From assembly GCF_021390595.1 (NCBI RefSeq), contig NZ_JAJEJR010000002.1, forward strand, positions 1,736,001-1,800,000: a stretch of 64,000 nucleotides of DNA. The letters run 5' to 3'. This document shows positions 28,089 to 36,264 of this stretch, piece by piece. How positions within the stretch are numbered: position 1 is the stretch's first letter; each line of letters begins with the position of its first letter. The DNA is from Paraburkholderia sp. HP33-1 (lineage in GTDB: Bacteria; Pseudomonadota; Gammaproteobacteria; Burkholderiales; Burkholderiaceae). Both the position numbers and the translations under genes were made by a program. Under the pieces are notes generated by a model, which saw only the letters and a program-made list of their open reading frames with translations, was not told the DNA's origin and did no database searches.

Positions 28089-29438
28089 CTATTCGCCGGA
28101 CTGCTCGGGCCAGCGGCTCATTCGCGACACGTTGCTATTGCCATGACCCGCGGCGGCCAGCGCGCCCTGCGGTTGATTGTGCGATTCGATCCAGCGGGTG
28201 CGCATCGGCTCGAGGATGAACTTCGCGGAGATGCCCGCCGCGATCGTGATGACGGCGGAGACAATGAAAACGAGGTTCCAGCCGCCGGTCGCCGCGAGTA
28301 CCGACGCGATCGGCACCAGCAACGAGGCCGTGCCCTTCGCGGTGTACAACGTACCGGCGTTGGCAGTCGCGTACTTGCTGCCGAACGTATCGGCGCAGGT
28401 TGCCGGGAAGATCGAGAAGATTTCGCCCCAGAACAGGAAGATCAGCGCGGCAAAGACCATGAACGCATAGGGATTGCTGCCGAACTGCATCATGCCGAGC
28501 AGCGCGAGCCCTTCACCGATGAAGATCACGAACATCGTGTTTTCACGGCCGATCTTGTCGGAGATGAAGCCGCACAGCGGACGCGTGAGGCCGTTGAAGA
28601 TATTGTCGATCGACAGCGTGAGGGTCAGCAGCGGCAACGTCATACCGAAGACCGACATCGGAATGCGCGCGATGCCCCAGTCTTTTGCGATCGGGCCGAT
28701 CTGCGCGGTCGCCATCAAGCCGCCCGCCGCCACAGCCACGAACGACACATAGATCACCCAGAACACCGGCGTTCTAATCATCTGGCGCGCGGTGAAATCG
28801 ACTTTCGACACCGCGAAGCGGCTCTTGCGCGCGCCTTGCTGGCGCAAGTTCGGTCTCGTCAATAGCATCGCCAGCAGCAGGATGCTGACGCCTTGCACGA
28901 TGCCGAAGAAGAAAAACGTCTCTTCGTAGCCGCGGCGCGTAATCATGTTTGCAATCGGAATCACCGTAAGCGCGGCGCCCGCACCAAAGCCCGCGGCGGT
29001 CAACCCGGCGGCGAGACCGCGCCGGTCGGGAAACCATTTGAGCGCATTGCCGACGCACGTTCCATACACGCCGCCCGCGCCGATCCCGCCGATCACCGCG
29101 GCAAGGTACAACACGCCGAGCGTCGTCGCATACGAATTGAGAATCCACGACAACCCCGCACACACGGCACCGACCGCCACCACCGGGCGCGGCCCGAATC
29201 GATCGACGAGCCAGCCCTCGAACGGCACGAGCCACGTCTCGGTCAGAATGAAGATCGAGAAAGCAAGCTGGATGGACGCTTCGCTCCAGTTATGCCGCGC
29301 GTGCATAGGGGCCACGAACAACGTCCACGCATATTGCAGGTTCGCCACCAGCGCCATGCACACCATGCCGATGACGAGCTGCCACCAGCGGTTACGCCAG
29401 GATAGGCGGGTAGTCGATTGCTGAGCGATATCGTCCAT
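28089..29438 (-). CDS. OFA-family MFS transporter, oxalate/formate antiporter type
   Basis: 449 residues with twelve predicted membrane helices. LVANLQYAWTLFVAPMHARH, KWFPDRRGLAAGLTAAGFG and GFISDKIGRENTMFV are characteristic of OFA-family major facilitator proteins related to OxlT. The start at 29438 was preferred over a GTG five codons earlier because GGAGACAAGG precedes it. It leads the operon with LysR and aldehyde dehydrogenase. It should exchange oxalate and formate or carry a similar small carboxylate. Its promoter, inferred at 29741-29779, gives an unusually long leader of about 300 bases. Confidence 0.88.
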   Translation of the reverse strand: MDDIAQQSTTRLSWRNRWWQLVIGMVCMALVANLQYAWTLFVAPMHARHNWSEASIQLAFSIFILTETWLVPFEGWLVDRFGPRPVVAVGAVCAGLSWILNSYATTLGVLYLAAVIGGIGAGGVYGTCVGNALKWFPDRRGLAAGLTAAGFGAGAALTVIPIANMITRRGYEETFFFFGIVQGVSILLLAMLLTRPNLRQQGARKSRFAVSKVDFTARQMIRTPVFWVIYVSFVAVAAGGLMATAQIGPIAKDWGIARIPMSVFGMTLPLLTLTLSIDNIFNGLTRPLCGFISDKIGRENTMFVIFIGEGLALLGMMQFGSNPYAFMVFAALIFLFWGEIFSIFPATCADTFGSKYATANAGTLYTAKGTASLLVPIASVLAATGGWNLVFIVSAVITIAAGISAKFILEPMRTRWIESHNQPQGALAAAGHGNSNVSRMSRWPEQSGE

Positions 29439-29816
29439 GAGCCTTGTCTCCACTATTTATTTAGTGCAGCCGGCTTACGCGCCGCGCTGGATGCGTCCCG
29501 CCTTATCGTTATGGCCCGATAACTTCGCTATTCGGGAAAAATCGGAATTGATGCTGTTTTATGCCTTTCTGCAGCCCCCGAACTCGCCTTTAGAAATAAC
29601 GTTCTTTCTTTATTCCGATCAGAACTCCGCTTCAGGCGGTAAGCATTACAGCTTGTTTTTCGCTATTGAGTCCGTTACACCACATATCTCTGCGTTAACC
29701 CTCGTATTTCAGCGTAGCAATACTGCGTCTTATACGTTGCATGCTAGGGTCATTGCTGAATTACGAATAATTAAAGTTTGTTATTATGTTGATTCACGTT
29801 TGCTTATACATCGACC
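29439..29816. other. AT-rich divergent control region and long leader
   Basis: This 378-base stretch separates the OFA antiporter (minus) and a LysR gene (plus). It is much more AT-rich than its surroundings, especially 29560-29816. It holds the minus-strand promoter element at 29741-29779 and otherwise no gene with a ribosome-binding site. An apparent frame across most of it lacks protein-like composition. The 29439-29735 part would be the untranslated leader of the antiporter mRNA. Confidence 0.6.
29741..29779 (-). promoter_or_regulatory. AAACTTTAATTAT-N20-TAGCAT promoter element, copy 2
   Basis: Read on the minus strand, AAACTTTAATTAT (29779 down to 29767) is followed after exactly 20 bases by TAGCAT (29746-29741). 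It matches the elements at 24446 and 30782 with one change in the 13-mer and the same spacing to a TAnnnT hexamer. It points toward the OFA antiporter operon. The divergent LysR gene at 29817 is the best candidate for the binding protein. Confidence 0.55.
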
Positions 29817-30764
29817 ATGACGATGCGCAATGCAACTCTGCGGCAACTGAAGGTCTTTGAAACGGTGGCGCGCCACCTGAGTTTTTCGCGCGCCGCCGAG
29901 GAATTGCATCTGACTCAGCCGGCCGTTTCCACCCAGGTCCGGCAACTCGAGGAACATGCGGGGCTGCCCCTGTTCGAGCAACTCGGCAAAAAGATCTACC
30001 TGACGCCGGCCGGCACCGAAATGCTCCACTACAGCCGCGCGATCATGCAGCAGTTCCATGAAGTCGACGAAGCGATGAGTCAGTTGAAGGGCGTCTCCGG
30101 CGGCAAGCTGAATGTCGCCGTAATCAGCGCTGGCGACTATTTCTTTCCGCGGCTTCTCGCCGAATTCACACGTCGCTATTCGGGTGTGGATCTCAATCTC
30201 GCGGTGCACAATCGCGAAGAACTGCTGCATCAACTGGCAACCAATCAGACCGACCTCGCGGTCATGGTGCGTCCGCCGCACGAAACCGACGCGACCAATG
30301 AAGCGTTCGCGCCGCATCCGTACGTAATCGTCGCAGCGCCCTCTCATCCGCTTGCGCACAAGCGCAATATCCGCTTCAGCCAACTCGCCAACGAAGCGTT
30401 CATCGTGCGTGAACGCGGCTCGGATACGTGGAATTCGATGGAAGAAGGTTTTGCCGGCCGCCTGTCCAATCTGAAGATTGCAATGGAGATCAAGAGCACC
30501 GAGACCATCAAGCAGGCGGTCATTGCCGGCATGGGCATCGCGTTTCTGTCCGCGCATACGATCAGCCTCGAATTGCAATTGGGTCACCTGGTCGTGCTCG
30601 ACGTCGAGAGCTTTCCGATCATGCTCAACTGGTACGTCGTGCATAGGAAGAACAAACGTCTGCCTCCGGTTGCTGTCGCCTTCAAGCGTTTCCTCATGGA
30701 GGAAGGCGCGGATCTGATCGAGAAAATCACGCGCGTAAAGGAATTGAGCGTGCATAAGCCATAG
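29817..30764 (+). CDS. LysR-type regulator, CbbR-like
   Basis: 315 residues. The helix-turn-helix segment reads LRQLKVFETVARHLSFSRAA and LTQPAVSTQVRQLEEHA, with the LysR effector-binding domain following (SGGKLNVAVISAGDYFFPRL; VIAGMGIAFLSAHTI). The style resembles CbbR-type regulators. No clear ribosome-binding site precedes the ATG. It is divergent from the antiporter-LysR-ALDH operon and lies directly before the 106-residue gene. Three copies of one promoter element around it make it the most likely activator of this set; that link is inferred from position. Confidence 0.92.
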   Translation: MTMRNATLRQLKVFETVARHLSFSRAAEELHLTQPAVSTQVRQLEEHAGLPLFEQLGKKIYLTPAGTEMLHYSRAIMQQFHEVDEAMSQLKGVSGGKLNVAVISAGDYFFPRLLAEFTRRYSGVDLNLAVHNREELLHQLATNQTDLAVMVRPPHETDATNEAFAPHPYVIVAAPSHPLAHKRNIRFSQLANEAFIVRERGSDTWNSMEEGFAGRLSNLKIAMEIKSTETIKQAVIAGMGIAFLSAHTISLELQLGHLVVLDVESFPIMLNWYVVHRKNKRLPPVAVAFKRFLMEEGADLIEKITRVKELSVHKP

Positions 30765-30781
30765 ACTATGGAATGCCAATA

Positions 30782-30820
30782 AAACTTTAACTATTGCAAA
30801 TCGATCGCGACTTCTATGCT
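30782..30820 (+). promoter_or_regulatory. AAACTTTAACTAT-N20-TATGCT promoter element, copy 3
   Basis: AAACTTTAACTAT at 30782-30794 and TATGCT at 30815-30820 repeat the element of 24446 base for base at the same distance. It sits 41 bases before the ATG of the 106-residue gene, leaving room for a transcript start near 30827 and the strong ribosome-binding site GAGGAGG. Confidence 0.6.
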
Positions 30821-30860
30821 GCAAGCGAGTTCTTTCACTTGCGAGCCGAGGAGGCCGATC

Positions 30861-31181
30861 ATGAACCACGCCCCGCTTGAATCCCATATCAGCACACGCA
30901 ACGCTCGCGCAGCGAGCGCGGATCGCGAGAATCATCCCGACGATGCGCATCTGAGCGCCTACAATGCCGCGTTCAGCGATCTTGGGCTGCGGTTTCGCTG
31001 GGACCGTGCGACGCTCGACATGCTCAAAGAGTTCAATAGCGAGTTGGCGCGCATCACTGCTTACATCGAGCGCCATCACAGTCATCTGCATCGTGCCTAC
31101 GATGCCGACTTTCTCGCGCAACTGATTCTGCACAGGAAGACGCAGTACTACAGTGAATTCGGCCCGGCGGTTAATGACTAG
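30861..31181 (+). CDS. 106-residue protein of unknown function, co-regulated with the OFA operon
   Basis: Starts after a strong ribosome-binding site (GAGGAGG). The first 35 residues are polar and probably disordered; the remainder is helical and rich in His, Tyr and Arg (FNSELARITAYIERHHSHLH; DFLAQLILHRKTQYYSEFG). There is no signal peptide or membrane helix. I do not recognise a family. Its promoter carries the repeated 13-mer, which ties it to the antiporter operon and the reductase at 24560. It is convergent with the FAH-family gene. Confidence 0.75.
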   Translation: MNHAPLESHISTRNARAASADRENHPDDAHLSAYNAAFSDLGLRFRWDRATLDMLKEFNSELARITAYIERHHSHLHRAYDADFLAQLILHRKTQYYSEFGPAVND

Positions 31182-31199
31182 CGGCGTATGCATCTTTGA

Positions 31200-32009
31200 T
31201 CAGCGGCCCGTGGTGAACTGAGCCAGCTGCTCGTCGCGCCCCGCCGCGCTCAACGTATTGGTCAGCGTGCCGATCCCATCGACCGTGATCGACACCGTTG
31301 CCCCGTCCCTGATCGACCCCACGCCCACCGAGGTGCCGCACGCAATCACGTCGCCTGGTTCGAGCGTCAGATCCTGCGAAAGCAGACTCACCTGCTCGGC
31401 CGGCGAAAAAACCATATCAGCCAACGGATAGTTCTGACGCTCGACGCCGTCGAGCGTCGTCAGCAGACGTGCCGCCCGCCAGTCGAAGCCGGAGACGATC
31501 GCCGGACCGATACAGCAGAACGTGTCGAAGCCCTTCGCGCGACACCACTGCGGAAAATGCGGATTCTCGTTGAGCAGATCGGCGGCAGTCACGTCGTTGA
31601 CCAGCGTGTAGCCGAAGATCGCCGCCTGTGCCTTCTGCACATCCACATCGCGGCATCGCTGGCCGATCACGATGCCAAGCTCGCCTTCGTAGACGATCTT
31701 GCCCGCGTAGTGATGCGGTCTGCGGATCGGCTCGCCCGAACCGATCACCGACGCGGCCGGCTTCAGCAGAAACAGCGGATGCGCTGGCACCGGCTTGTCG
31801 AGTTTCGCCGCGAGCGCGTGATAGTTGTTCCACAGCGCGACGACCTTGCCGGGCGCGCACGGCGCCAGCGGCGTCAATGTGCGCAACGACAGCACCGCGC
31901 CGGTCGGCACCGGCTGCGCGAGACTTTCATACTCGTGCAGATAGGCGCCTTCGACACGGCCGAACACAATGTTGCCGTCGCCCGACATGAACCGCATCCA
32001 CGTCTGCAT
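31200..32009 (-). CDS. Fumarylacetoacetate hydrolase (FAH) family protein
   Basis: 269 residues. EGELGIVIGQRCRDVDVQKA and IFGYTLVNDVTAADL contain the metal-binding Glu and Asp of the FAH fold, with LTLEPGDVIACGTSVGVG near the C-terminus. Start follows AGGAG, nine bases after the frc stop. The family includes acylpyruvate hydrolases, oxaloacetate decarboxylases and keto-enol isomerases, all acting on oxo-dicarboxylates. In this operon a C2-C4 oxo acid is plausible, but the reaction is not known. Confidence 0.85.
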   Translation of the reverse strand: MQTWMRFMSGDGNIVFGRVEGAYLHEYESLAQPVPTGAVLSLRTLTPLAPCAPGKVVALWNNYHALAAKLDKPVPAHPLFLLKPAASVIGSGEPIRRPHHYAGKIVYEGELGIVIGQRCRDVDVQKAQAAIFGYTLVNDVTAADLLNENPHFPQWCRAKGFDTFCCIGPAIVSGFDWRAARLLTTLDGVERQNYPLADMVFSPAEQVSLLSQDLTLEPGDVIACGTSVGVGSIRDGATVSITVDGIGTLTNTLSAAGRDEQLAQFTTGR

Positions 32010-32018
32010 GCCTCGCTC

Positions 32019-33266
32019 CTAGATCGCCCCAGCCGTGCGCAGCGCCGTGATCTGCTCGGCCGAATAACCGAGCTCGGCCATCACCTCGTCGGTATGTTCG
32101 CCAAGCAGCGGCGAGCGTTTGACGTCGGTCGGACTGTCGGACAGCTTGATAGGATTGCCGACCGTCAGATACTTGCCGCGCTTCGGATGATCGACTTCGA
32201 CGATCGTGCCGGTTTTTCGCAGCGACGGCTCCTCGGCGATTTCCTTCATCGACAGGATCGGGCCGCACGGAATGTCGTGCTTGTTCAGGATCTCCATCGC
32301 CTCGAACTTGGTCTTCGTCATCGTCCAGCGTTCGATTTCGGCGAAGATCTCCTTCAGTCGCGGCAGGCGCGCGGGCGCTGTCGCGTAGTCGGGGTCCGTG
32401 GCCCACTCCTCCTTGCCGATCACGTTGCAGATCTTCGCCCACACGGGCGCCTGCGTGATGAAGTAGATATATGCGTTCGGATCCGTCTCCCAGCCCTTGC
32501 ACTTCAGAATCCAACCCGGCTGACCGCCCCCCGACGCATTGCCCGCGCGCGGCACCGACTCGCCGAACGTACCGTTCGGGTATTGCGGATACTCTTTCAT
32601 CACGCCGGTGCGATCGAGCCGCTGCTGATCGCGCAGTTTGACGCGGCAAAGATTGAGCACGCCGTCCTGCATCGCCGCGAGCACGCGCTGGCCGCGCCCG
32701 GTATGCGTGCGTTGATAGAGCGCGGTGACGATGCCGAGCGCGAGATGCAGACCCGTTCCGCTATCGCCGATCTGCGCGCCGGTCACGACCGGCGGCCCGT
32801 CGTCGAAGCCGGTGGTCGACGCCGCGCCGCCCGCGCATTGCGCGACGTTCTCGTAGACCTTGCAGTCCTCATAAGGACCGGGACCGAAACCCTTCACCGA
32901 CGCGACGATCATGCGCGGATTCAATTCCTGAATCCGCTCCCAGGTAAAGCCCATCCGATCGAGCGCGCCGGGTGCGAAGTTCTCGACCAGTACATCGCAT
33001 TTCTGGATCAGTGCTTCGAGCACCTGCTTGCCTTCCGGATGCTTGGTGTCGATCGTGACCGAACGCTTGTTGTGATTGAGCATCGTGAAGTAGAGGCTGT
33101 CCGCGTCGGGAATATCGCGCAACTGCTCGCGCGTGATGTCGCCGGCGCCCGCCCGCTCCACCTTGATGACGTCCGCGCCGAACCATGCGAGCAATTGCGT
33201 GCAGGTCGGACCCGATTGCACATGCGTGAAATCGAGAATGCGCACACCGTCGAGTGCCTTGGCCAT
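32019..33266 (-). CDS. frc: Formyl-CoA:oxalate CoA-transferase
   Basis: 415 residues, class III CoA-transferase. [20 protein letters not shown], the catalytic Asp168 in [31 protein letters not shown] and the glycine loop SGGGQPGW match formyl-CoA transferases; long stretches such as [15 protein letters not shown] follow E. coli YfdW. Residue 48 is Gln, as in YfdW, where the Oxalobacter enzyme has Trp. It moves CoA from formyl-CoA to oxalate, giving oxalyl-CoA and formate. Start follows GGAG, 24 bases after the ThDP enzyme stop. It needs a partner that regenerates formyl-CoA, presumably the upstream ThDP protein. Confidence 0.93.
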   Translation of the reverse strand: MAKALDGVRILDFTHVQSGPTCTQLLAWFGADVIKVERAGAGDITREQLRDIPDADSLYFTMLNHNKRSVTIDTKHPEGKQVLEALIQKCDVLVENFAPGALDRMGFTWERIQELNPRMIVASVKGFGPGPYEDCKVYENVAQCAGGAASTTGFDDGPPVVTGAQIGDSGTGLHLALGIVTALYQRTHTGRGQRVLAAMQDGVLNLCRVKLRDQQRLDRTGVMKEYPQYPNGTFGESVPRAGNASGGGQPGWILKCKGWETDPNAYIYFITQAPVWAKICNVIGKEEWATDPDYATAPARLPRLKEIFAEIERWTMTKTKFEAMEILNKHDIPCGPILSMKEIAEEPSLRKTGTIVEVDHPKRGKYLTVGNPIKLSDSPTDVKRSPLLGEHTDEVMAELGYSAEQITALRTAGAI

Positions 33267-33290
33267 GTCGTATCTCCTGAAAGATGCGGG

Positions 33291-35063
33291 TTATTTGTAC
33301 ATGGTCTGGTTCTTCGTGCCCGGTGCGTATTCGCGCGGGTCGACCCAGATATTGACCACCGCCGAGCGGCCGGTGCGATGAATCGCTTCACGCGCGCGCT
33401 GCAGCGCACTCGCGATCTGCGCGGGATCGCGCACTTCCTCGCCATAGCCGCCGAGCATTTCGGCGAATTTGCTGAACGGCACGTCGCCGAGCAGATTGCC
33501 GACGTTGCCGCGCTCTTCGCCGTATTTGGCAAGCTGGCCGTAGCGAATCTGATTCATCGCCGAGTTGTTGCCGATTACCGCGAGGTAGGGCGCGTTGAAG
33601 CGGTTCGCGGTTTCCATGTCGAACGCGGTCATGCCGAACGAGCCGTCGCCGTAATAGCAGAGCACTTCCTTGTGCGGATGCGCGAGCTTCGCCGCGAGCG
33701 CAAAGCCAGTGCCGACACCCAGCGAGCCGAGCGCGCCCGGGTCCATCCACTGTCCCGGGCGACGCGGGCGCACGGCTTGCGCGGAAATCGTCACGACGTC
33801 GCCGCCGTCGCCGATATAGACGGTGTCGTCCGACAGAAACTCGTTGAGCTCGTACGCGACGCGATACGGATGAATCGGCGTGCTGTTCGAGCGGAACAGC
33901 GGCATCAGTTTCTCGGTGGCACTCGCCTCGGCGTCACGCAACTGCGCCATCCATTTGCGGCGTGCCTGACGCTTGTCGTCCTTGAGGCGTCCGCTCGCGG
34001 CTTGCAGCACAGCGGCGAGAATCGCGCCCGGATCGCCGACGAGGCCCAGATCGATATCGCGATTCTTTCCAACCGTCCGGTAGTCCATATCAATCTGTAC
34101 GAGCGTCAATTCCTTGCTGATTCGTCGGCCATAGCCCATGCGGAAATCGAACGGCGTGCCGACCACGATCAGCACGTCGGCATTCGCAAACGCCTGCGAA
34201 CGCGTGCGATCGAAATGATGCGGATCGCCCGGCGGCAGCAGCCCACGGCTCGCACCGTTGAAATAACCGGGGATCTCGACGCCGCGCAGCAACGCGATCG
34301 CTTCCTCGTGACCGCGCGCGGTCCACACCTGCTGGCCGTACAGGATCGCGGGGCGTTCGGCATCGACGAGTATGTCCGCGAGTTTCTCGATGTCGCGCGG
34401 ATCGCCGATTGATTTCGTCGACGCCCGATAGCGGCCCGGCTGCGGCAGGATCGCGCGCGTCGCGTCGACTTCGCGGTCCAGCACGTCGCGCGGAATTTCG
34501 AGGTAGGCGGGACCGGGCGCACCGTTAAAGCATTCGCGCGCGGCCATCGCGATCATGTCCGCGATGCGCTCGGTGCTCGACACGCTCGCGGCGAACTTCG
34601 TGATCGGCGCCATGATGTCGACGTGCGGCAGATCCTGCAGCGAGCCCATCTTGTGCTGCGTGAGCGCGCCCTGCCCGCCGATGTGCAGGATCGGGCTTTC
34701 CGAGCGGAACGCGGTGGCGATGCCGGTCACCGCGTTCGTGCAACCGGGGCCGGCGGTCGTCACGACGCAGCCGAGCTTGCCCGTCTGGCGCGCGTAGCCG
34801 TCGGCCGCATGCGCGGCGACCTGCTCGTGGCGCACGTCGATGATGCGGATGCCTTCATCGACGCAGCCGTCGTAGATATCGATGATGTGGCCGCCGCACA
34901 GCGTGAAGATCGTGTCGACCCCCTCGTTTTTCAGTGCCTTCGCGACCAGATGACCGCCCGACACAACGCCCGCGTCGCGGGTCTTCTGCTTGAGCGTGTC
35001 GTCGGCGGTCGTGGTGGTCGCGATGGTCGTGGCCGGACTCAGGGATGAAACAACTGCAGACAT
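33291..35063 (-). CDS. ThDP-dependent enzyme of the acetolactate synthase / 2-hydroxyacyl-CoA lyase group
   Basis: 590 residues. The N-terminal pyrimidine domain has [19 protein letters not shown] with the activating Glu, the centre a TPP-family middle domain ([12 protein letters not shown]), and the C-terminal domain the ThDP motif [20 protein letters not shown] ending IGNN. The motif segment differs from canonical oxalyl-CoA decarboxylases, which have [32 protein letters not shown] is closer to ALS-like 2-hydroxyacyl-CoA lyases. The ATG at 35063 follows GAGGAG. As first gene before frc it should produce or consume formyl-CoA, either by decarboxylating oxalyl-CoA or by cleaving a 2-hydroxyacyl-CoA. 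ThDP family is sure, the reaction is not. Confidence 0.85.
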   Translation of the reverse strand: [590 protein letters not shown]

Positions 35064-35115
35064 GGTCGTCTCCTCATCAATCTGGTGTGCAACGGTCAAA
35101 CGGCGGCTGTGATTG

Positions 35116-35132
35116 TTGATATATCACATACC
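35116..35132 (-). promoter_or_regulatory. GGTATGTGATATATCAA operator before the ThDP-frc-FAH operon
   Basis: Read on the minus strand, this 17-mer lies 53 bases before the start of the ThDP enzyme gene. A nearly identical copy (two central differences) lies at 36265 in the control region between the GntR gene and the MHS symporter. FCD-type GntR proteins bind short AT-rich sites with such half-sites, so the GntR protein at 35279 is the likely ligand. Confidence 0.5.
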
Positions 35133-35209
35133 ATATTTTTAAGACCGTCAAGCACGGTTTATCCCGCAGCGCGGTAGCAACCTCGTTTTCCTGTCGTTCG
35201 CCCATGCTA

Positions 35210-35243
35210 AAAAGCCCGCGGTGCTTGCACACCGCGGGCTTTT
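35210..35243 (-). terminator. Rho-independent terminator of the GntR gene
   Basis: AAAAGCCCGCGGTG pairs perfectly with CACCGCGGGCTTTT over 14 bp with a 6-base loop. On the minus strand a T-run follows. It lies 36 bases after the GntR stop and isolates that gene from the ThDP-frc operon downstream. Confidence 0.85.
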
Positions 35244-35278
35244 CGAAGACAGCACGCAATCAGGCGCCTACGCCGCCG

Positions 35279-35998
35279 TCAGTCGAGGAAATCGCAATTG
35301 GCTTCGACGAACGCCGCGAGATCGAGCGAATGCTGGCGCGTGAGCCGCTCGGCGAGTTCGGTATCGCGCTTCTCGAGCGCCTCGATGATGCGCAGATGAT
35401 CGACGATCGAACGCGCCGCCCGGTCGCTCTGCGAGATGGTCATGCGCCGGATCGCGCGCACGTGGATGAAGATGTTCTTGATCGTATCGAGAATGATCTG
35501 CGACTTCGACAGCTCGACGATCGCCTGATGAAACGCGATGTTCGCATCCGAATACTCGGCGATATGCTCGGCCGGCGTCGTATCGCGGAAATTATCGAAC
35601 ATATGGCGCAGGCGACCGATTTCCTCGTCGGTCGCATGCAGCGTGGCGAGCCGCGCGGCCATGCTTTCGAGCGCGGCCCACATCTGGATCATCTCGACGA
35701 TTTCGCGCTTGCTCTTGCGCACGATGTAGATGCCGCGCCGCGGCACCATGCGCAGGAAGCCCTCCTGCTCGAGCAGCGTCATCGCCTCGCGCACCGGCGT
35801 GCGGCTCACGCCGAGCGATTCGCTGAGTACGCGCTCGTCGAGGCGGATTTCTTCGCGATTCCGGTATATATCCGCATCGGCGATTGCCTGACGCAGCTTT
35901 GTATAGGCCTGATCGCGCAAGCTCGCGCTCGCGCCGATAGGCTGCAACGACAGGGTCAACGGGGTGGCCACTGTTTCAGTTGGAAGTTCTGACGACAT
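35279..35998 (-). CDS. FCD-domain GntR-family transcriptional regulator
   Basis: 239 residues. The N-terminal winged helix contains LRDQAYTKLRQAIADADI and SESLGVSRTPVREAMTLLEQ; the C-terminal FCD helical domain has the conserved Asp/His metal-binding positions (NIAFHQAIVE; SIVDHLRIIEALEK). Members respond to small carboxylates. It lies upstream of the ThDP-frc-FAH operon on the same strand and opposite the MHS symporter. The 17-bp operator in both control regions makes it the probable repressor of both. Start after AGAGG. Confidence 0.93.
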   Translation of the reverse strand: MSSELPTETVATPLTLSLQPIGASASLRDQAYTKLRQAIADADIYRNREEIRLDERVLSESLGVSRTPVREAMTLLEQEGFLRMVPRRGIYIVRKSKREIVEMIQMWAALESMAARLATLHATDEEIGRLRHMFDNFRDTTPAEHIAEYSDANIAFHQAIVELSKSQIILDTIKNIFIHVRAIRRMTISQSDRAARSIVDHLRIIEALEKRDTELAERLTRQHSLDLAAFVEANCDFLD

Positions 35999-36194
35999 TC
36001 ATCGCCTCTGTTTGAACGTGCGCGCGATACGGCGCCGCCGCTTTGCCGCGCTGCTCACCCAGTCCCACGAAGCGGCCATGTTGCGATGCCAGCTCTGCGA
36101 CCGGTTCGGGAATCCAGTCGGTCAGCAAAACGGCGGCGGCACAGCCCAACCCTACGACAGCAATGGCGAACAGCGCGAGAGGCACGAATTCCAC
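35976..36194 (-). CDS. Putative 72-residue membrane protein overlapping the GntR start
   Basis: Starts with GTG after GGAG at a good distance. The N-terminus MEFVPLALFAIAVVGLGCAA is one clear membrane helix, followed by a polar tail. The end overlaps the first 23 bases of the GntR gene in another frame, which could couple translation. Against it, the C-terminal half has no distinctive pattern and I know no homologue. It is either a small membrane peptide of this transport cluster or a chance frame. Confidence 0.4.
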   Translation of the reverse strand: MEFVPLALFAIAVVGLGCAAAVLLTDWIPEPVAELASQHGRFVGLGEQRGKAAAPYRAHVQTEAMNVVRTSN

Positions 36195-36264
36195 GTGTAA
36201 CTCCGAACGATTGAGAAGATGGATTCCTCAATCATATGCTGCAGCGCCGCATTTTTCAATATCC

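Noticed and set aside
29437..29820. 127-codon plus-strand frame between the OFA antiporter and LysR genes
   Set aside because: AT-rich, no ribosome-binding site, and overlaps the promoter element; treated as control region.
32019..33266. Gln48 in the CoA-transferase as sign of a changed substrate
   Set aside because: The Oxalobacter enzyme has Trp there, but E. coli YfdW, an active formyl-CoA:oxalate transferase, also has Gln, so it is a normal variant.
31557..34412. Very long plus-strand frame (about 950 codons) opposite the frc and ThDP genes
   Set aside because: It is antisense to two genes with intact catalytic motifs, has an Arg/His-rich composition without domains, and arises from codon bias in GC-rich DNA.
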